DNA from: JBKJTP01 sp046590195
GTDB taxonomy: Bacteria > Bacteroidota > Ignavibacteria > Palsa-1295
NCBI GenBank assembly: GCA_046590195.1
Contig: JBKJTP010000296.1
Coordinates: forward strand, 1 to 31,510
DNA: 31,510 nt
Direction: 5' to 3'
A model generated the notes under the pieces. That model searched no databases and had not been told where the DNA came from. It saw only the letters and a list, made by a program, of their open reading frames with translations. Of this stretch, positions 1 to 8,171 are shown piece by piece. Every line of letters starts with the position of its first letter. Positions within the stretch are counted from its first letter, which is position 1. The position numbers and the translations under genes were made by a program.

Positions 1-100
1 GATCAAAGCGAACAGGCAATGCACACGTGAGCACGGGTTGAGCTAGACCCTATGCGAGAACAGAGATAAGACTCTGTACAAAGATAAGACACAAAACTAA

Positions 101-148
101 CAATGCCCTGAGGCATCGCTGCTTGCGCAGCTTTGCTTCAGGGCATTG
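101..148 (-). terminator. Large hairpin after the T9SS repeat-protein gene
   Basis: An 11-bp perfect stem (CAATGCCCTGA at 101-111 with TCAGGGCATTG at 138-148) encloses a smaller GCTGC/GCAGC hairpin. Read on the minus strand it lies just downstream of the stop at 187 and is followed by TTAGTTTTG. It is probably the terminator of that gene. An 11-bp direct repeat (TTGACCTTCTT, twice, 146-168) lies between the hairpin and the stop codon. Confidence 0.6.
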
Positions 149-186
149 ACCTTCTTATTGACCTTCTTGCGTATGCTTATGATATG

Positions 187-2319
187 CTATTTGAGGAGGA
201 CCACTTGGGTGTGGGCAACGCCACTTTCTGTGACGATGCGGCATAGGTAATTGCCCTCGGGGAGGCTCAGCGCAGGGATCTGGACCGTGTTCGGGCCTTG
301 CGGCATATGCCCACTTTCGAGTTCGAGTATCGATCTGCCTGTCAGATCATAGAGATCGGCTCGGACATAAGACGACTTCGCCAAAGTGAAGCTGACCTTC
401 GTTGAAGTTGCAAACGGATTTGGGTACGCCTTCAAACCGATCTCCTTCGTGAGATCGCGATCCACCGATGCTTGCGGCGTGATCTGACGAGTCCAGACGC
501 TGTTCTCGTTGCTTCCCGCATAGAGCGTGCTGCCAAAGGGGAAGAACTCGGTTACATCTACCCCCATCGGACCCGCGATGGGTGCACTTGTCCATGTCTC
601 ACCTGTCAGCAGATAGGAGCGCGGATCACCTATCATGTTGTGGCTCTTGAGATAGATCGTGTCATTGATCGCGAGCAAGGCCTGATGATTCTCTAACTCG
701 GATTGAAGACCCAAAGCAAATGTCTGCCAGGTTGCGCCAGCGTCAGTTGAGCGGAACATCGAGCGCATTGAAGCCAGGATCATCAGATCACCGTTGCGCC
801 AAAGGTCGACGAGTCTATCGCTGGTTGGATCGACGCTCATCATCTTGTTCCAGCGATCGCCGTTGTTCGTCGAGCGATACAAGCCATCGAGAGCCAGTGC
901 GAACTGCGCGTCATCGAATGCCTCGATCTTGTTGATCGGCACATCTGCGAAGCCATCGTTGCTCAGGCCACGGTTCACGGCTTCCCAGTTATCTCCGTTG
1001 TCGGTCGAGCGATAGATGCCGCCGCTATTCCAATGCGAGTTGCCGTGGAATCCGAATATATCGTAGAACCCTGCGAAGACCGCCGTGCTGTTTGCGGAGA
1101 CGCAGCTCATGTGATAGAGGTCCTCGTTGATGCCGCTGTTGCTTAGCTCCCATGTGAGACCATCATCCGTTGATCGGCGCACGCCATCGAGTGATTCTGC
1201 ATAAGCCACGCCATGTCCGGCGGTGAGATCTTCCGAGTAAAAGTCGCCTGTCTTCGTCCACTCATCGCCAGCTGTCACAGTGCGGAAGACTCCGTTTTGC
1301 GCTGCCGCAAGTACGCCCTTCCGAGCGACAGCAAAGTCGCCGACGGTTGAGAAGCGGAAGTCCTGACCAACTTTTGTCCATGTGATGCCTCCGTCGTTCG
1401 AGAGCTCGACTCCATCAGCACTCGTCGAGTAGAGCTTGCCGCCATAGCCCTGAATGTTTTTGCCAACAAGATGCGCGGCCTTGGTCCACTCTTCTTTACT
1501 AAAGTCGAACTCGTAGACCATCTGGTCGGTCACGCCATAGAGCTTACCGTTGGCTTCGATGAGACTCGACATGTTTGGATAGTCACCGCCGTACGCTGGC
1601 AAGCCATCGCACTCTTTCTTCCACTCGTTGTCTTTGTCGATGTAATAGACGCCTTCATTGACGATCGAGACCCACACTGTGTACTCGTTAGCATTTGCAT
1701 TGTGTACTGTTGCCATCGATGACATCATCGAGCTCGCGGGCAACCCGTTCTCACTACGCGTCCACGTTTCTCCGCGATCTGTTGAAGTGAAGAATCCGGT
1801 AAAGCTACCTGCTGCGAACATCCGCTTTCCTGCGCCTTCTTTATCAACATACCCAATGACGGTCGCAGATTGCCCTGTCGCGCCGCTGTAATTCCAGTTG
1901 TCGCCAGCGTCCGTTGACCGATAGACCGAATCATTCGCGATGAAGTATAGTGCATCACGCCCGCGAACGATCGGTGAGTATAGCGTGCTCATCGATCCAC
2001 GCACGACAGGCACCCATGAACCACCAAAGTCATACGACTGGTAGAGCCCGCTGTAGCTTTGCGCGAAAAGGATATTGCCTTGCGCCGTGAGGCTTGTCAA
2101 TCCTTCGATCCCGCCGAGTGGCGTCCATGTTGGAGCCGCGGATGTCATTCGATAGAGATTGCCATTCCAAAGACCGGCGACGACGCTGCTGCCATCGGTG
2201 CTTGCCGCGACGGATCGTACATTTCCGCCTTCAGGGCCGGAGGTCTGCTTCCAGCCATTCTGCGCGATCGCATCACCTAGGCTACAGTATAGAACAAAGA
2301 GAAGAGAGAGATACCGCAT
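187..2319 (-). CDS. Secreted Asp-box/beta-propeller repeat protein with T9SS sorting domain
   Basis: This 710-residue protein starts with a signal peptide (hydrophobic residues 3-15, likely cleavage after AIA at 17-19). The body carries repeated Asp-boxes of the S-x-D-x-G-x-x-W type near residues 95, 135, 179, 307, 383, 438, 483 and 524. Such repeats mark YCF48/sialidase-like or sortilin-like beta-propellers. Residues about 628-710 form a Por-type C-terminal sorting domain (KAYPNPF near 630, a DLTGR turn near 658, a final strand ending VVLLK). In the Bacteroidota this domain directs export through the type IX system and attachment to or release from the surface. The propeller ligand cannot be read from the sequence, and no catalytic sialidase residues were recognised. 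It is monocistronic between two hairpins. Confidence 0.9.
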   Translation of the reverse strand: MRYLSLLFVLYCSLGDAIAQNGWKQTSGPEGGNVRSVAASTDGSSVVAGLWNGNLYRMTSAAPTWTPLGGIEGLTSLTAQGNILFAQSYSGLYQSYDFGGSWVPVVRGSMSTLYSPIVRGRDALYFIANDSVYRSTDAGDNWNYSGATGQSATVIGYVDKEGAGKRMFAAGSFTGFFTSTDRGETWTRSENGLPASSMMSSMATVHNANANEYTVWVSIVNEGVYYIDKDNEWKKECDGLPAYGGDYPNMSSLIEANGKLYGVTDQMVYEFDFSKEEWTKAAHLVGKNIQGYGGKLYSTSADGVELSNDGGITWTKVGQDFRFSTVGDFAVARKGVLAAAQNGVFRTVTAGDEWTKTGDFYSEDLTAGHGVAYAESLDGVRRSTDDGLTWELSNSGINEDLYHMSCVSANSTAVFAGFYDIFGFHGNSHWNSGGIYRSTDNGDNWEAVNRGLSNDGFADVPINKIEAFDDAQFALALDGLYRSTNNGDRWNKMMSVDPTSDRLVDLWRNGDLMILASMRSMFRSTDAGATWQTFALGLQSELENHQALLAINDTIYLKSHNMIGDPRSYLLTGETWTSAPIAGPMGVDVTEFFPFGSTLYAGSNENSVWTRQITPQASVDRDLTKEIGLKAYPNPFATSTKVSFTLAKSSYVRADLYDLTGRSILELESGHMPQGPNTVQIPALSLPEGNYLCRIVTESGVAHTQVVLLK

Positions 2320-2328
2320 ATATTGAAA

Positions 2329-2372
2329 GAGTGCAGTCAGGTGGATGACCTTTCATCCTGCCTGCTGCACTC
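2329..2372 (-). terminator. Long hairpin terminator after terC-like gene
   Basis: GAGTGCAG (2329-2336) pairs with CTGCACTC (2365-2372). Inside it CAGG pairs with CCTG and GGATGA with TCATCC, giving a long stem with a small loop. On the minus strand it is followed by TTTC. It lies between the terC-like stop (2428) and the ATG at 2319, only about 10 bases before that start codon. Confidence 0.7.
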
Positions 2373-2427
2373 TTAGACACACGAATTCTGAGAGAATTAC
2401 AAAATATCTCCCGGCGTACTTCTGACG

Positions 2428-3195
2428 TTATTTCTGATTTTCAACGCCTGTACCGTAATGCGGCATACGTAGCTCCACTGGTTCTTTCTTCTTCTTTCTG
2501 CCAGCCCGCATCTTCAGGTTGAGCATCTCGACCAGTACAGAGAATGCCATCGCGAAGTAGATGTAGCCCTTTGAGATATGCTGTTCGAATCCTTCGGCAA
2601 CGAGCGTTACACCAATAAGCAGCAGGAATGCCAGCGCCAGCATCTTGACCGTCGGGTGTTTGTGTACGAAGTTGCTGATCGGTGACGCAAAGACCAGCAT
2701 GAAACCAACGGCGATGACGACAGCTGTGATCATGATTGATATCTGATCAACCATGCCGATAGCGGTGATCACGGAATCGAGCGAGAAGACAATATCAAGC
2801 AGTGTGATCTGAATGATCACGGAAGCAAATGATACAGCCTTACGGTCGGTCTCCTCTTCCTCACCCTCGAGCTTATTATGGATCTCTGTCGTCGCTTTGC
2901 CAAGCAGGAAGAGACCTCCGAGTATAAGTATCAGATCGCGGCCGGAGATATCCTGACCCAGCAATGGAAACAGCGGACTCGTAAGCCGCATGATCCATGA
3001 GAGCGACAGCAGCAAGAGGATGCGCATGAGCATCGCCATTGCTAGGCCGAGCGTGCGTGCCTTCTTCTGCTGATCCTGCGGCAGCTTGCCGGAGAGTATC
3101 GAGATAAAGATGATATTGTCAATGCCCAGGACGATCTCGAGGACCGTCAGCGTCAGTAACGCGATCCAGGCTGAGGGATCAGAAAACCATTCCAT
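2428..3195 (-). CDS. TerC family integral membrane protein
   Basis: The protein has 255 residues and about seven hydrophobic segments. It carries the two family hallmarks: EIVLGIDNIIFI near residues 21-32 and a second half-repeat, DIVFSLDSVITAIG, near 133-146, with paired acidic residues inside the membrane. TerC/YkoY/Alx-type proteins are linked to tellurite resistance and, in better-studied members, to manganese efflux. The C-terminus is short and basic (RKKKKE), without the CBS/CorC domains found in longer relatives. No ribosome binding site is obvious upstream. It is probably transcribed separately, since an 18-bp duplicated motif lies just upstream. The substrate cannot be assigned; Mn2+ is a family-based guess. 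Confidence 0.9.
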   Translation of the reverse strand: MEWFSDPSAWIALLTLTVLEIVLGIDNIIFISILSGKLPQDQQKKARTLGLAMAMLMRILLLLSLSWIMRLTSPLFPLLGQDISGRDLILILGGLFLLGKATTEIHNKLEGEEEETDRKAVSFASVIIQITLLDIVFSLDSVITAIGMVDQISIMITAVVIAVGFMLVFASPISNFVHKHPTVKMLALAFLLLIGVTLVAEGFEQHISKGYIYFAMAFSVLVEMLNLKMRAGRKKKKEPVELRMPHYGTGVENQK

Positions 3196-3227
3196 GTGAA
3201 CGTCGAAGTAAGATAGAGAAAAGATGG

Positions 3228-3266
3228 GTGCATGATCGCAGCACCTGAGTGCATGATCGCAGCACC
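3228..3266. repeat. 18-bp direct repeat upstream of the terC-like gene
   Basis: GTGCATGATCGCAGCACC occurs at 3228-3245 and again at 3249-3266, identical, with a 21-bp period (two helical turns). It sits between the transporter stop codon (3277) and the terC-like start (3195). It could be an operator or a recent slippage duplication. Confidence 0.85.
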
Positions 3267-3276
3267 GTTGAAAGTC

Positions 3277-4743
3277 CTACAAAATTACGGGTACAATGAG
3301 GAAGCACCACAAAGCGACCAAGATGGCAGCTATGATATCAAGAAGCACACCCGTACGAGCCATCTGGGGTATCGTTACATAGCCCGAGCCGAAAACGATC
3401 GCATTTGGCGGCGTTCCGGCAGGCAAAGCGAAGTCGCAGCTGGCCGCCAGCGTAACGGTGAATAAAGCTGAGTTGACGATCGCAGGGCTGACCGTCTCAC
3501 GGATCACAGCCAACATCACCGCTGTCGTCGCAGTGTTCGATGCCACAGCTGAGAGACCGACGCTCGAGAAGCTCGTCAGCAAGATCTGCGAGAGATCGGT
3601 CAGAGTCCGGAGTGCGATGAGCTGCTCCGCTATCCAGCCGGAGAGGCCGCTATTTTGTATCCCTGCCGCCATTGCAAAGCCGCCACCGAGCAGGAGCAAT
3701 GTCTCCCAGGGCACTGTCTTGAGCGACGCGCCGGTCAGCACCTGTTTGCCACGTGAGCGGAGGGCGATGAGCACGAGTGCCGCGATCGTCGAGACGCCGC
3801 CCTCGATGTGGGCGGTCGTCAGCTTGTCAGCGATCACAGGTCGCAAGAGATCGGCTAGCTCTTTCGCGAAGATCCATGCAGAAGCCGTTAGAATAAAGAT
3901 GAACAACACCTTCTGCTCTTCTCGCTTGATCTTGCCGAGTGCAAGGAGCTCGTCCGAGATGACATCGCGCTCGATCTCGTCGTGCAAGCCATCCTTGCGA
4001 GCAACACGCCAAAGCATGTACCACGCTAGCGGCAGCATCATGAGTACGAACGGCAATCCGACCGCCATGAACTGCAAGAAGCTGATCTCCACGCCCATCT
4101 GACTCATGAAGCCGGAGAACTGTGCGTTCGGAGCGGTGCCGATCTTCGTGCCGATGCCGCCGATGTTCGAGCCATACGCGATCGCAAGCATGATCGCCAT
4201 TCCGTAAAATGGCAGACGCTCTCTCTTCAACTGATGTTCGAGCTGCGCGACGATGGCGATACCGATCGGTAGCATCATCGCGGCCGTTGCCGTATTCGAG
4301 ATCCACATCGAGACGAACGCGGTCGCGCAAAGGAAGCCGAGCAGCAATCTCTTGGGCTCTGTCCCGATCGCGGCCATTACTTTTAGCGCAATCCGGCGAT
4401 GCAGTCCCCATTGCTGCATTGCTGCAGCGATGCACATTCCTCCGGCGAAAAGGAAGATGTATGGGTCGAAGTAAGGCTTGATCGAATCCCACGTGTCGCC
4501 GGCGAGCCCTTTGCCGAATACACCAAGTAACGGGAAGAGGATGAGCGGGACGCAAGCGGTGTAATAGATCGGCAGCGCCTCCGTGAGCCACCAGATCGCC
4601 ATCATCAGCGCAGTCGCGGCTGCAAATGCAGGACGTGCGCCGAACTCACCGTAATGATGTAGTGGCGAATCGATGAATGCAACGGCGCAAAAAAGCAGGA
4701 GGCCGATAGCAAAGGGTATCGGCTTTACAGGAAGAGACTTCAT
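3277..4743 (-). CDS. DASS/SLC13 family sodium:dicarboxylate (anion) symporter
   Basis: This is a 488-residue multi-span protein, typical in length for bacterial DASS carriers such as VcINDY. The two inverted-repeat signature SNT motifs are present: SNTATAA at about 149-155 and SNTATTA near 408. In this family they form the sodium and carboxylate binding hairpin tips. A third conserved patch, LPAGTPPNAIVF, is near the C-terminus. The family imports succinate, malate, fumarate, citrate or sulfate with Na+. The exact substrate is not readable here. It sits 82 bp upstream of terC with no clear terminator between them, so read-through is possible. Confidence 0.92.
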   Translation of the reverse strand: MKSLPVKPIPFAIGLLLFCAVAFIDSPLHHYGEFGARPAFAAATALMMAIWWLTEALPIYYTACVPLILFPLLGVFGKGLAGDTWDSIKPYFDPYIFLFAGGMCIAAAMQQWGLHRRIALKVMAAIGTEPKRLLLGFLCATAFVSMWISNTATAAMMLPIGIAIVAQLEHQLKRERLPFYGMAIMLAIAYGSNIGGIGTKIGTAPNAQFSGFMSQMGVEISFLQFMAVGLPFVLMMLPLAWYMLWRVARKDGLHDEIERDVISDELLALGKIKREEQKVLFIFILTASAWIFAKELADLLRPVIADKLTTAHIEGGVSTIAALVLIALRSRGKQVLTGASLKTVPWETLLLLGGGFAMAAGIQNSGLSGWIAEQLIALRTLTDLSQILLTSFSSVGLSAVASNTATTAVMLAVIRETVSPAIVNSALFTVTLAASCDFALPAGTPPNAIVFGSGYVTIPQMARTGVLLDIIAAILVALWCFLIVPVIL

Positions 4744-4810
4744 TCAGGAGCAAGCTAACAACAGACGAAGATACGACCCTTTGAAGCGTTGCTAATGTAA
4801 CGCGAAGAAC

Positions 4811-4837
4811 AAAAAAAGCCGCCCATTCCTGGGCGGC
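4811..4837 (-). terminator. Rho-independent terminator after the Ser/Arg-rich gene
   Basis: GCCGCCCA (4818-4825) and TGGGCGGC (4830-4837) form an 8-bp GC-rich stem with a 4-base loop. On the minus strand it is followed by seven Ts (4811-4817). It is a textbook intrinsic terminator for the gene ending at 4868. Confidence 0.92.
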
Positions 4838-4867
4838 CTGATCTTGCTTACTATCTCTCGTTGGAGC

Positions 4868-5275
4868 TTACTGATGTACCATCGAGCTTGAACCTACCGA
4901 CGATCCGCTATAAGTGCGGTCGTGGGTTAGGTTGTTCGTGTCGATCCCATCATCCTCGAGCAGACCGAAAAGGCTGCTTACTGGATCTGTGACTGGCTTC
5001 ATAAAACTACGGACGCTGCTAATGCGCGACAATCCATAACCGATACCCGTCAAACATACGCCACCAATGACGTAGCCCCAAAACCCGATACCGCTGCTGC
5101 TCGACGAACGGCTACGCGATGAACGCGAGCGGCTGCTTCGCGAGCTGCTGCTTGGTGATGTCGAACGCTTACCACCGCGACTACGCGATGACGAGCTGGA
5201 GCCTGAACCGCTTGAACGCTTTGAACTTGAACCGCTTGGCGTTGAACGCTTAGTTGATGAATTTGAACTTCTCAT
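4868..5275 (-). CDS. Small Ser/Arg-rich single-pass membrane protein
   Basis: The predicted protein has 135 residues. I start it at the ATG at 5273-5275 because TTGGAGGA lies 8-9 bases upstream; the TTG five codons earlier falls inside that ribosome binding site. Residues 1-61 are almost only Ser, Arg, Lys and Gly, with SR/RS dipeptides at 46-57. One hydrophobic segment spans about 62-82. A 50-residue tail follows with a short acidic LLEDDG patch. The basic segment before the membrane span suggests an N-in orientation. I know no family for it. The very good ribosome binding site and its own terminator argue that it is a real, well-expressed gene despite low complexity. Confidence 0.75.
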   Translation of the reverse strand: MRSSNSSTKRSTPSGSSSKRSSGSGSSSSSRSRGGKRSTSPSSSSRSSRSRSSRSRSSSSSGIGFWGYVIGGVCLTGIGYGLSRISSVRSFMKPVTDPVSSLFGLLEDDGIDTNNLTHDRTYSGSSVGSSSMVHQ

Positions 5276-5360
5276 GATATTTTCCTCCAATAGTAGTTGA
5301 TAGTCATTCTCTGCGCTGATCCGTTGAAACGATCACTGATCGGTCATCTCGAATTAACTT

Positions 5361-5393
5361 CCTCATAAGAGGACGTCCCCTCATTGAGGACGT
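5361..5393. other. Pair of adjacent hairpins in the leader of the Ser/Arg-rich gene
   Basis: CCTC-ATAA-GAGG (5361-5372) is followed directly by ACGTCCCC (5373-5380) pairing with GAGGACGT (5386-5393). They lie in the 273-bp gap between the pfkA stop and the Ser/Arg-rich gene. Neither has a T-tract, so they may be an mRNA leader structure or a weak end for the pfkA transcript. Confidence 0.4.
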
Positions 5394-5563
5394 TCGAATG
5401 TCTGTTTTCAATGTGTCCCGATACGCGAGACACTAAGTAATGGTACAACGCACATGCCATACCGGAATCTGCATCGCATGGAAAAATATTGCGAATAGAA
5501 CTTGCCTTTAATCACCTAGAGCTCAACAAATCTGAAAGCGATGTTCACCTTGCATGCTTTCAT

Positions 5564-6550
5564 TTATGTCGCGAGTACCTTTGACATTTCATATATTCTC
5601 AGGTCAAGTTGCTTCTTATTCGCGATGACAACATCAAGAGGTGTTGTAGCTATTTCACCTTTAAGTCTTCCAACGAGTACACCATATTCTCCGGCGATCA
5701 TACATTCAACAGCCTTGACACCAAACTGCGTAGCGAGCAGGCGATCGAATGCCTGAGGCGTGCCGCCGCGCTGCACATGACCGAGCGTCGTAACGCGCAC
5801 GTCGAAGCCAACGCCATTCGGTTTCTCTTTCAGGAATGACGCCAGTTTCTCTGCGTCATACTTCGCGCCTTCAGCAACTACTACAAGTCCGTGCGTCTTG
5901 CCTCGGCTATAGGCATCGATCAGTTCTTGTGCGACTGCATTAGGATCAGTCTCCACTTCAGGAATGACCACTGTCTCTGCGCCTCCAGCAATACCAGCCA
6001 TCATCGCGAGATATCCGGAATCTCTTCCCATCACCTCGACAAGGAAGGCACGCTGATGTGAAGAGGCTGTCACTTTCAAGCGGTCGATCGCTTCGAGTGC
6101 GATGTTCAGAGCGGTATCTACACCGATCGTTATCTCGGAGCCATATAGATCATTATCGATCGTTGACGCAATCCCTACAACAGGAAAACCCAACTGATGC
6201 AGCGCATGCGAGCCCGTCTGCGAGCCATTGCCACCGATAACGATCAAGCCGTCGATACCTTGTTTTGCTAAATTTGCGAGCCCTTTCTTTCGGCCTTCGT
6301 CAGTTTTGAATTCGAGCGACCTAGCGCTGCCAAGCATCGTGCCGCCCTGCTGAATGATGCCGCCAACGCTCCGCGCCTTCATCGAGAAGATCTCATCATC
6401 GATCAATCCCTGATAGCCATAGCGGACTCCATACATCTCCAGTCCATTCGCGCAACCCATCCGCACTGCTGCACGGATCGCTGCATTCATACCTGGCGCA
6501 TCGCCACCACTTGTCAGTATCGCTAGCTTCTTTATCACCTTTTGCATCAT
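5564..6550 (-). CDS. pfkA: 6-phosphofructokinase (ATP-type)
   Basis: The 328-residue enzyme phosphorylates fructose 6-phosphate to fructose 1,6-bisphosphate in glycolysis. Visible motifs are GGDAPGMN at 15-22, TIDND at 130-134 (Asp132 is the likely catalytic base), SHQRAFLVEVMGR at 164-176, and the late GHVQRGG substrate loop. The nucleotide motif reads GGNGS (106-110). Gly109 is the residue that marks ATP-dependent rather than PPi-dependent enzymes, but Asn108 replaces the Asp of the E. coli GGDGS motif. Length fits bacterial PfkA. The gene starts 13 bases after the stop of the mutarotase-like gene, behind AAAAGG, and is the last member of the ppa unit. Two Mets open the frame; either could be the start. 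Confidence 0.95.
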   Translation of the reverse strand: MMQKVIKKLAILTSGGDAPGMNAAIRAAVRMGCANGLEMYGVRYGYQGLIDDEIFSMKARSVGGIIQQGGTMLGSARSLEFKTDEGRKKGLANLAKQGIDGLIVIGGNGSQTGSHALHQLGFPVVGIASTIDNDLYGSEITIGVDTALNIALEAIDRLKVTASSHQRAFLVEVMGRDSGYLAMMAGIAGGAETVVIPEVETDPNAVAQELIDAYSRGKTHGLVVVAEGAKYDAEKLASFLKEKPNGVGFDVRVTTLGHVQRGGTPQAFDRLLATQFGVKAVECMIAGEYGVLVGRLKGEIATTPLDVVIANKKQLDLRIYEMSKVLAT

Positions 6551-6563
6551 CCTTTTACTTGCC

Positions 6564-7466
6564 TCATCCTCTTACGAGCATATTCATCTTTTCAAACTCA
6601 TCCGCGATCTCATTCTCGCCCGTCCCCCAATCATTAGCTCGCTTCAGCATCCACTTCTCTTCATGCGTCACACTTTCGCCGGGCTTCAGAGTTTTGAGTG
6701 GCGAAAGCGATTCGAGTTCTACGAATGATCCGCCTGTATAGATCTCGCAGTTCGAGTTCATGTCAGGGTACTCTAGCTGCTCGTGCGAGAACGACTTCAG
6801 GAATGCGAAGTCACCGACACGATATCCAAGCCAGCCTTGCTTGTTGCCAGCACCGATCTTTTGCGGATGCCCGTATTGCTCATCGACGCGTAGCGAGATG
6901 AGTCTCCTCCCCAGCGTCCATCGAGGATCGGTAAGGTCTGTGTAATGCCACAAGACCAGTGGACGCGCAGGAAGCAATTCCTCTGCGTGCGACTTATGCG
7001 GCTCCATTGGTAGGTATGCGGTGCCCCCGCCATTCATGATCGTCAGACACCATGCAGCAACGCGCTGCTCCTTGTCGGTCTCATTTGTCACAGTATGATT
7101 GAGTGTCAGCGCTTCGCCCTCAGTACACAAGATGGAGATGTGTTTACGGAAGCCTGCTGCATCTACTGGGGCAATGAGCTCGATCGCGTCATCATCTTCT
7201 TCGATCTCGATCGGCTTGTCGTCAGGCGCGTAACTAAGAGGCTTTGCTTCCGGTGCGACCCAGAGTCGGTGACCGCCGAGCGGCCGCCACGTACCGTACT
7301 CAGTATCGACAGCAGCGTCGGGGTGCTCGCCAAATACGCTGGGTCCGCCGACAAATCCAAATCGCAGGATGCGCGGTCCGAAGCTCTCGGTAAGGGTAAG
7401 CGAGTATGGACCGATCTCTACTTCGATGCAGTCGATGTCGTGCTGACGTGTCTCGCGAAATTTCAT
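6564..7466 (-). CDS. Galactose mutarotase-like (DUF4380-like) protein
   Basis: This cytoplasmic protein has 300 residues, no signal peptide, and is predicted to be mostly beta. The signature GGHRLWVAPE (64-73) and the run YTGGSFVELESLSPL near 240 resemble the mutarotase-like fold proteins grouped as DUF4380. Aldose 1-epimerases of that fold interconvert sugar anomers, but the classical paired catalytic His and Glu were not clearly identified, so the activity is unknown. Its ATG overlaps the ppa stop as ATGA (7463-7466) and pfkA follows after 13 bases. Translational coupling between ppa and pfkA suggests a role in sugar or sugar-phosphate handling (inference). Confidence 0.6.
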   Translation of the reverse strand: MKFRETRQHDIDCIEVEIGPYSLTLTESFGPRILRFGFVGGPSVFGEHPDAAVDTEYGTWRPLGGHRLWVAPEAKPLSYAPDDKPIEIEEDDDAIELIAPVDAAGFRKHISILCTEGEALTLNHTVTNETDKEQRVAAWCLTIMNGGGTAYLPMEPHKSHAEELLPARPLVLWHYTDLTDPRWTLGRRLISLRVDEQYGHPQKIGAGNKQGWLGYRVGDFAFLKSFSHEQLEYPDMNSNCEIYTGGSFVELESLSPLKTLKPGESVTHEEKWMLKRANDWGTGENEIADEFEKMNMLVRG

Positions 7467-8017
7467 TCCAGGTTTGCTGCTTCCTTCTTGTGTCGATCGA
7501 GCGCTTGCTTGAGCGTCTGCTCCGCCTCGCCAATGCCTAGGCAGCCAAGCACTTTGAACTCCTTACCCTTCACCAAATTGTATGAGATGAAGAAGTGCTC
7601 GATCTGCCTTGTGAGCGTCCTGTTCAGCGAGCCGATGTCGAGGATATCATGATAGACCTCGCTCTTCATCGCCACGGCAATGAGCCGATCGTTGCGGGTC
7701 TTTTTGCCATTGCGTTCGGTCTGCTCCGCTTCGATCACACCGATGAGGCGCGAAGGAATGATGCAACCAGGAAAAGCGGGCTCATCCATGAGCACGAGTA
7801 CGTCAAGCGGATCATTGTCTCCGCCTAGCGTCTCCGGCACGAAGCCAAAGTCATAAGGAAATACGGCTCCAGCCGGCAGCAATCCTGCCAGCTTGAACGT
7901 GCCATATTCCTCTTCGAACTTGTATTTGTTGCGATGGCCTTTGGGCGTTTCGATCACAACGTTGAGTTCGCCACGTCTATTGTAAGGCCCTAATTTTTGA
8001 AAGGTCAGTTGGGTCAT
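7463..8017 (-). CDS. ppa: Inorganic pyrophosphatase (family I)
   Basis: This soluble enzyme hydrolyses pyrophosphate to two phosphates, pulling biosynthetic reactions forward. I use the ATG at 8015-8017 (184 residues), because the longer frame would overlap the divergent zapE-like gene and adds non-conserved sequence. The core is intact: YKFEEEYG near 32-39, FPYDFGFVPETL near 53-64, and the metal-binding signature DNDPLDVLVL at 67-76 with Asp67, Asp69 and Asp72. Length fits the roughly 175-200 residues of prokaryotic family I enzymes. It is first in the ppa, mutarotase-like, pfkA unit. The promoter must lie in 8018-8171, shared with the divergent gene. Confidence 0.95.
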   Translation of the reverse strand: MTQLTFQKLGPYNRRGELNVVIETPKGHRNKYKFEEEYGTFKLAGLLPAGAVFPYDFGFVPETLGGDNDPLDVLVLMDEPAFPGCIIPSRLIGVIEAEQTERNGKKTRNDRLIAVAMKSEVYHDILDIGSLNRTLTRQIEHFFISYNLVKGKEFKVLGCLGIGEAEQTLKQALDRHKKEAANLE

Positions 8018-8171
8018 CGTCCATCTCGTTAGCAAAAGATGGGCAAAGTTACGGGCTCTGAGCGGGGTTCTGTGGGATTCCTTCGATTCGCGGGATTCTT
8101 GGTCCATCAGTTGGCTCGGGATCATCCGATCTGAAACCATTGGACAGAGAATAAGGTAGAGCGGCAGCAAG
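8018..8171. promoter_or_regulatory. Divergent intergenic promoter region (ppa / zapE-like)
   Basis: These 154 bases separate two outward-facing start codons and so must hold both promoters. I could not assign -10/-33 elements with confidence. Confidence 0.5.

Noticed and set aside
3458..4102. A 214-codon open frame on the plus strand opposite the DASS transporter gene
   Set aside because: It is antisense to a gene with clear SNT motifs, has low-complexity Ser/Arg composition typical of a shadow frame, and no domain or ribosome binding site.
3827..4591. A 254-codon minus-strand frame inside the transporter gene in another reading frame
   Set aside because: His/Arg-rich composition typical of an out-of-frame translation; the transporter frame is intact through the region.
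7095..7652. A 185-codon plus-strand frame across the mutarotase-like/ppa junction
   Set aside because: Both minus-strand genes are conserved and overlap by ATGA here; the plus frame has no recognisable domain.
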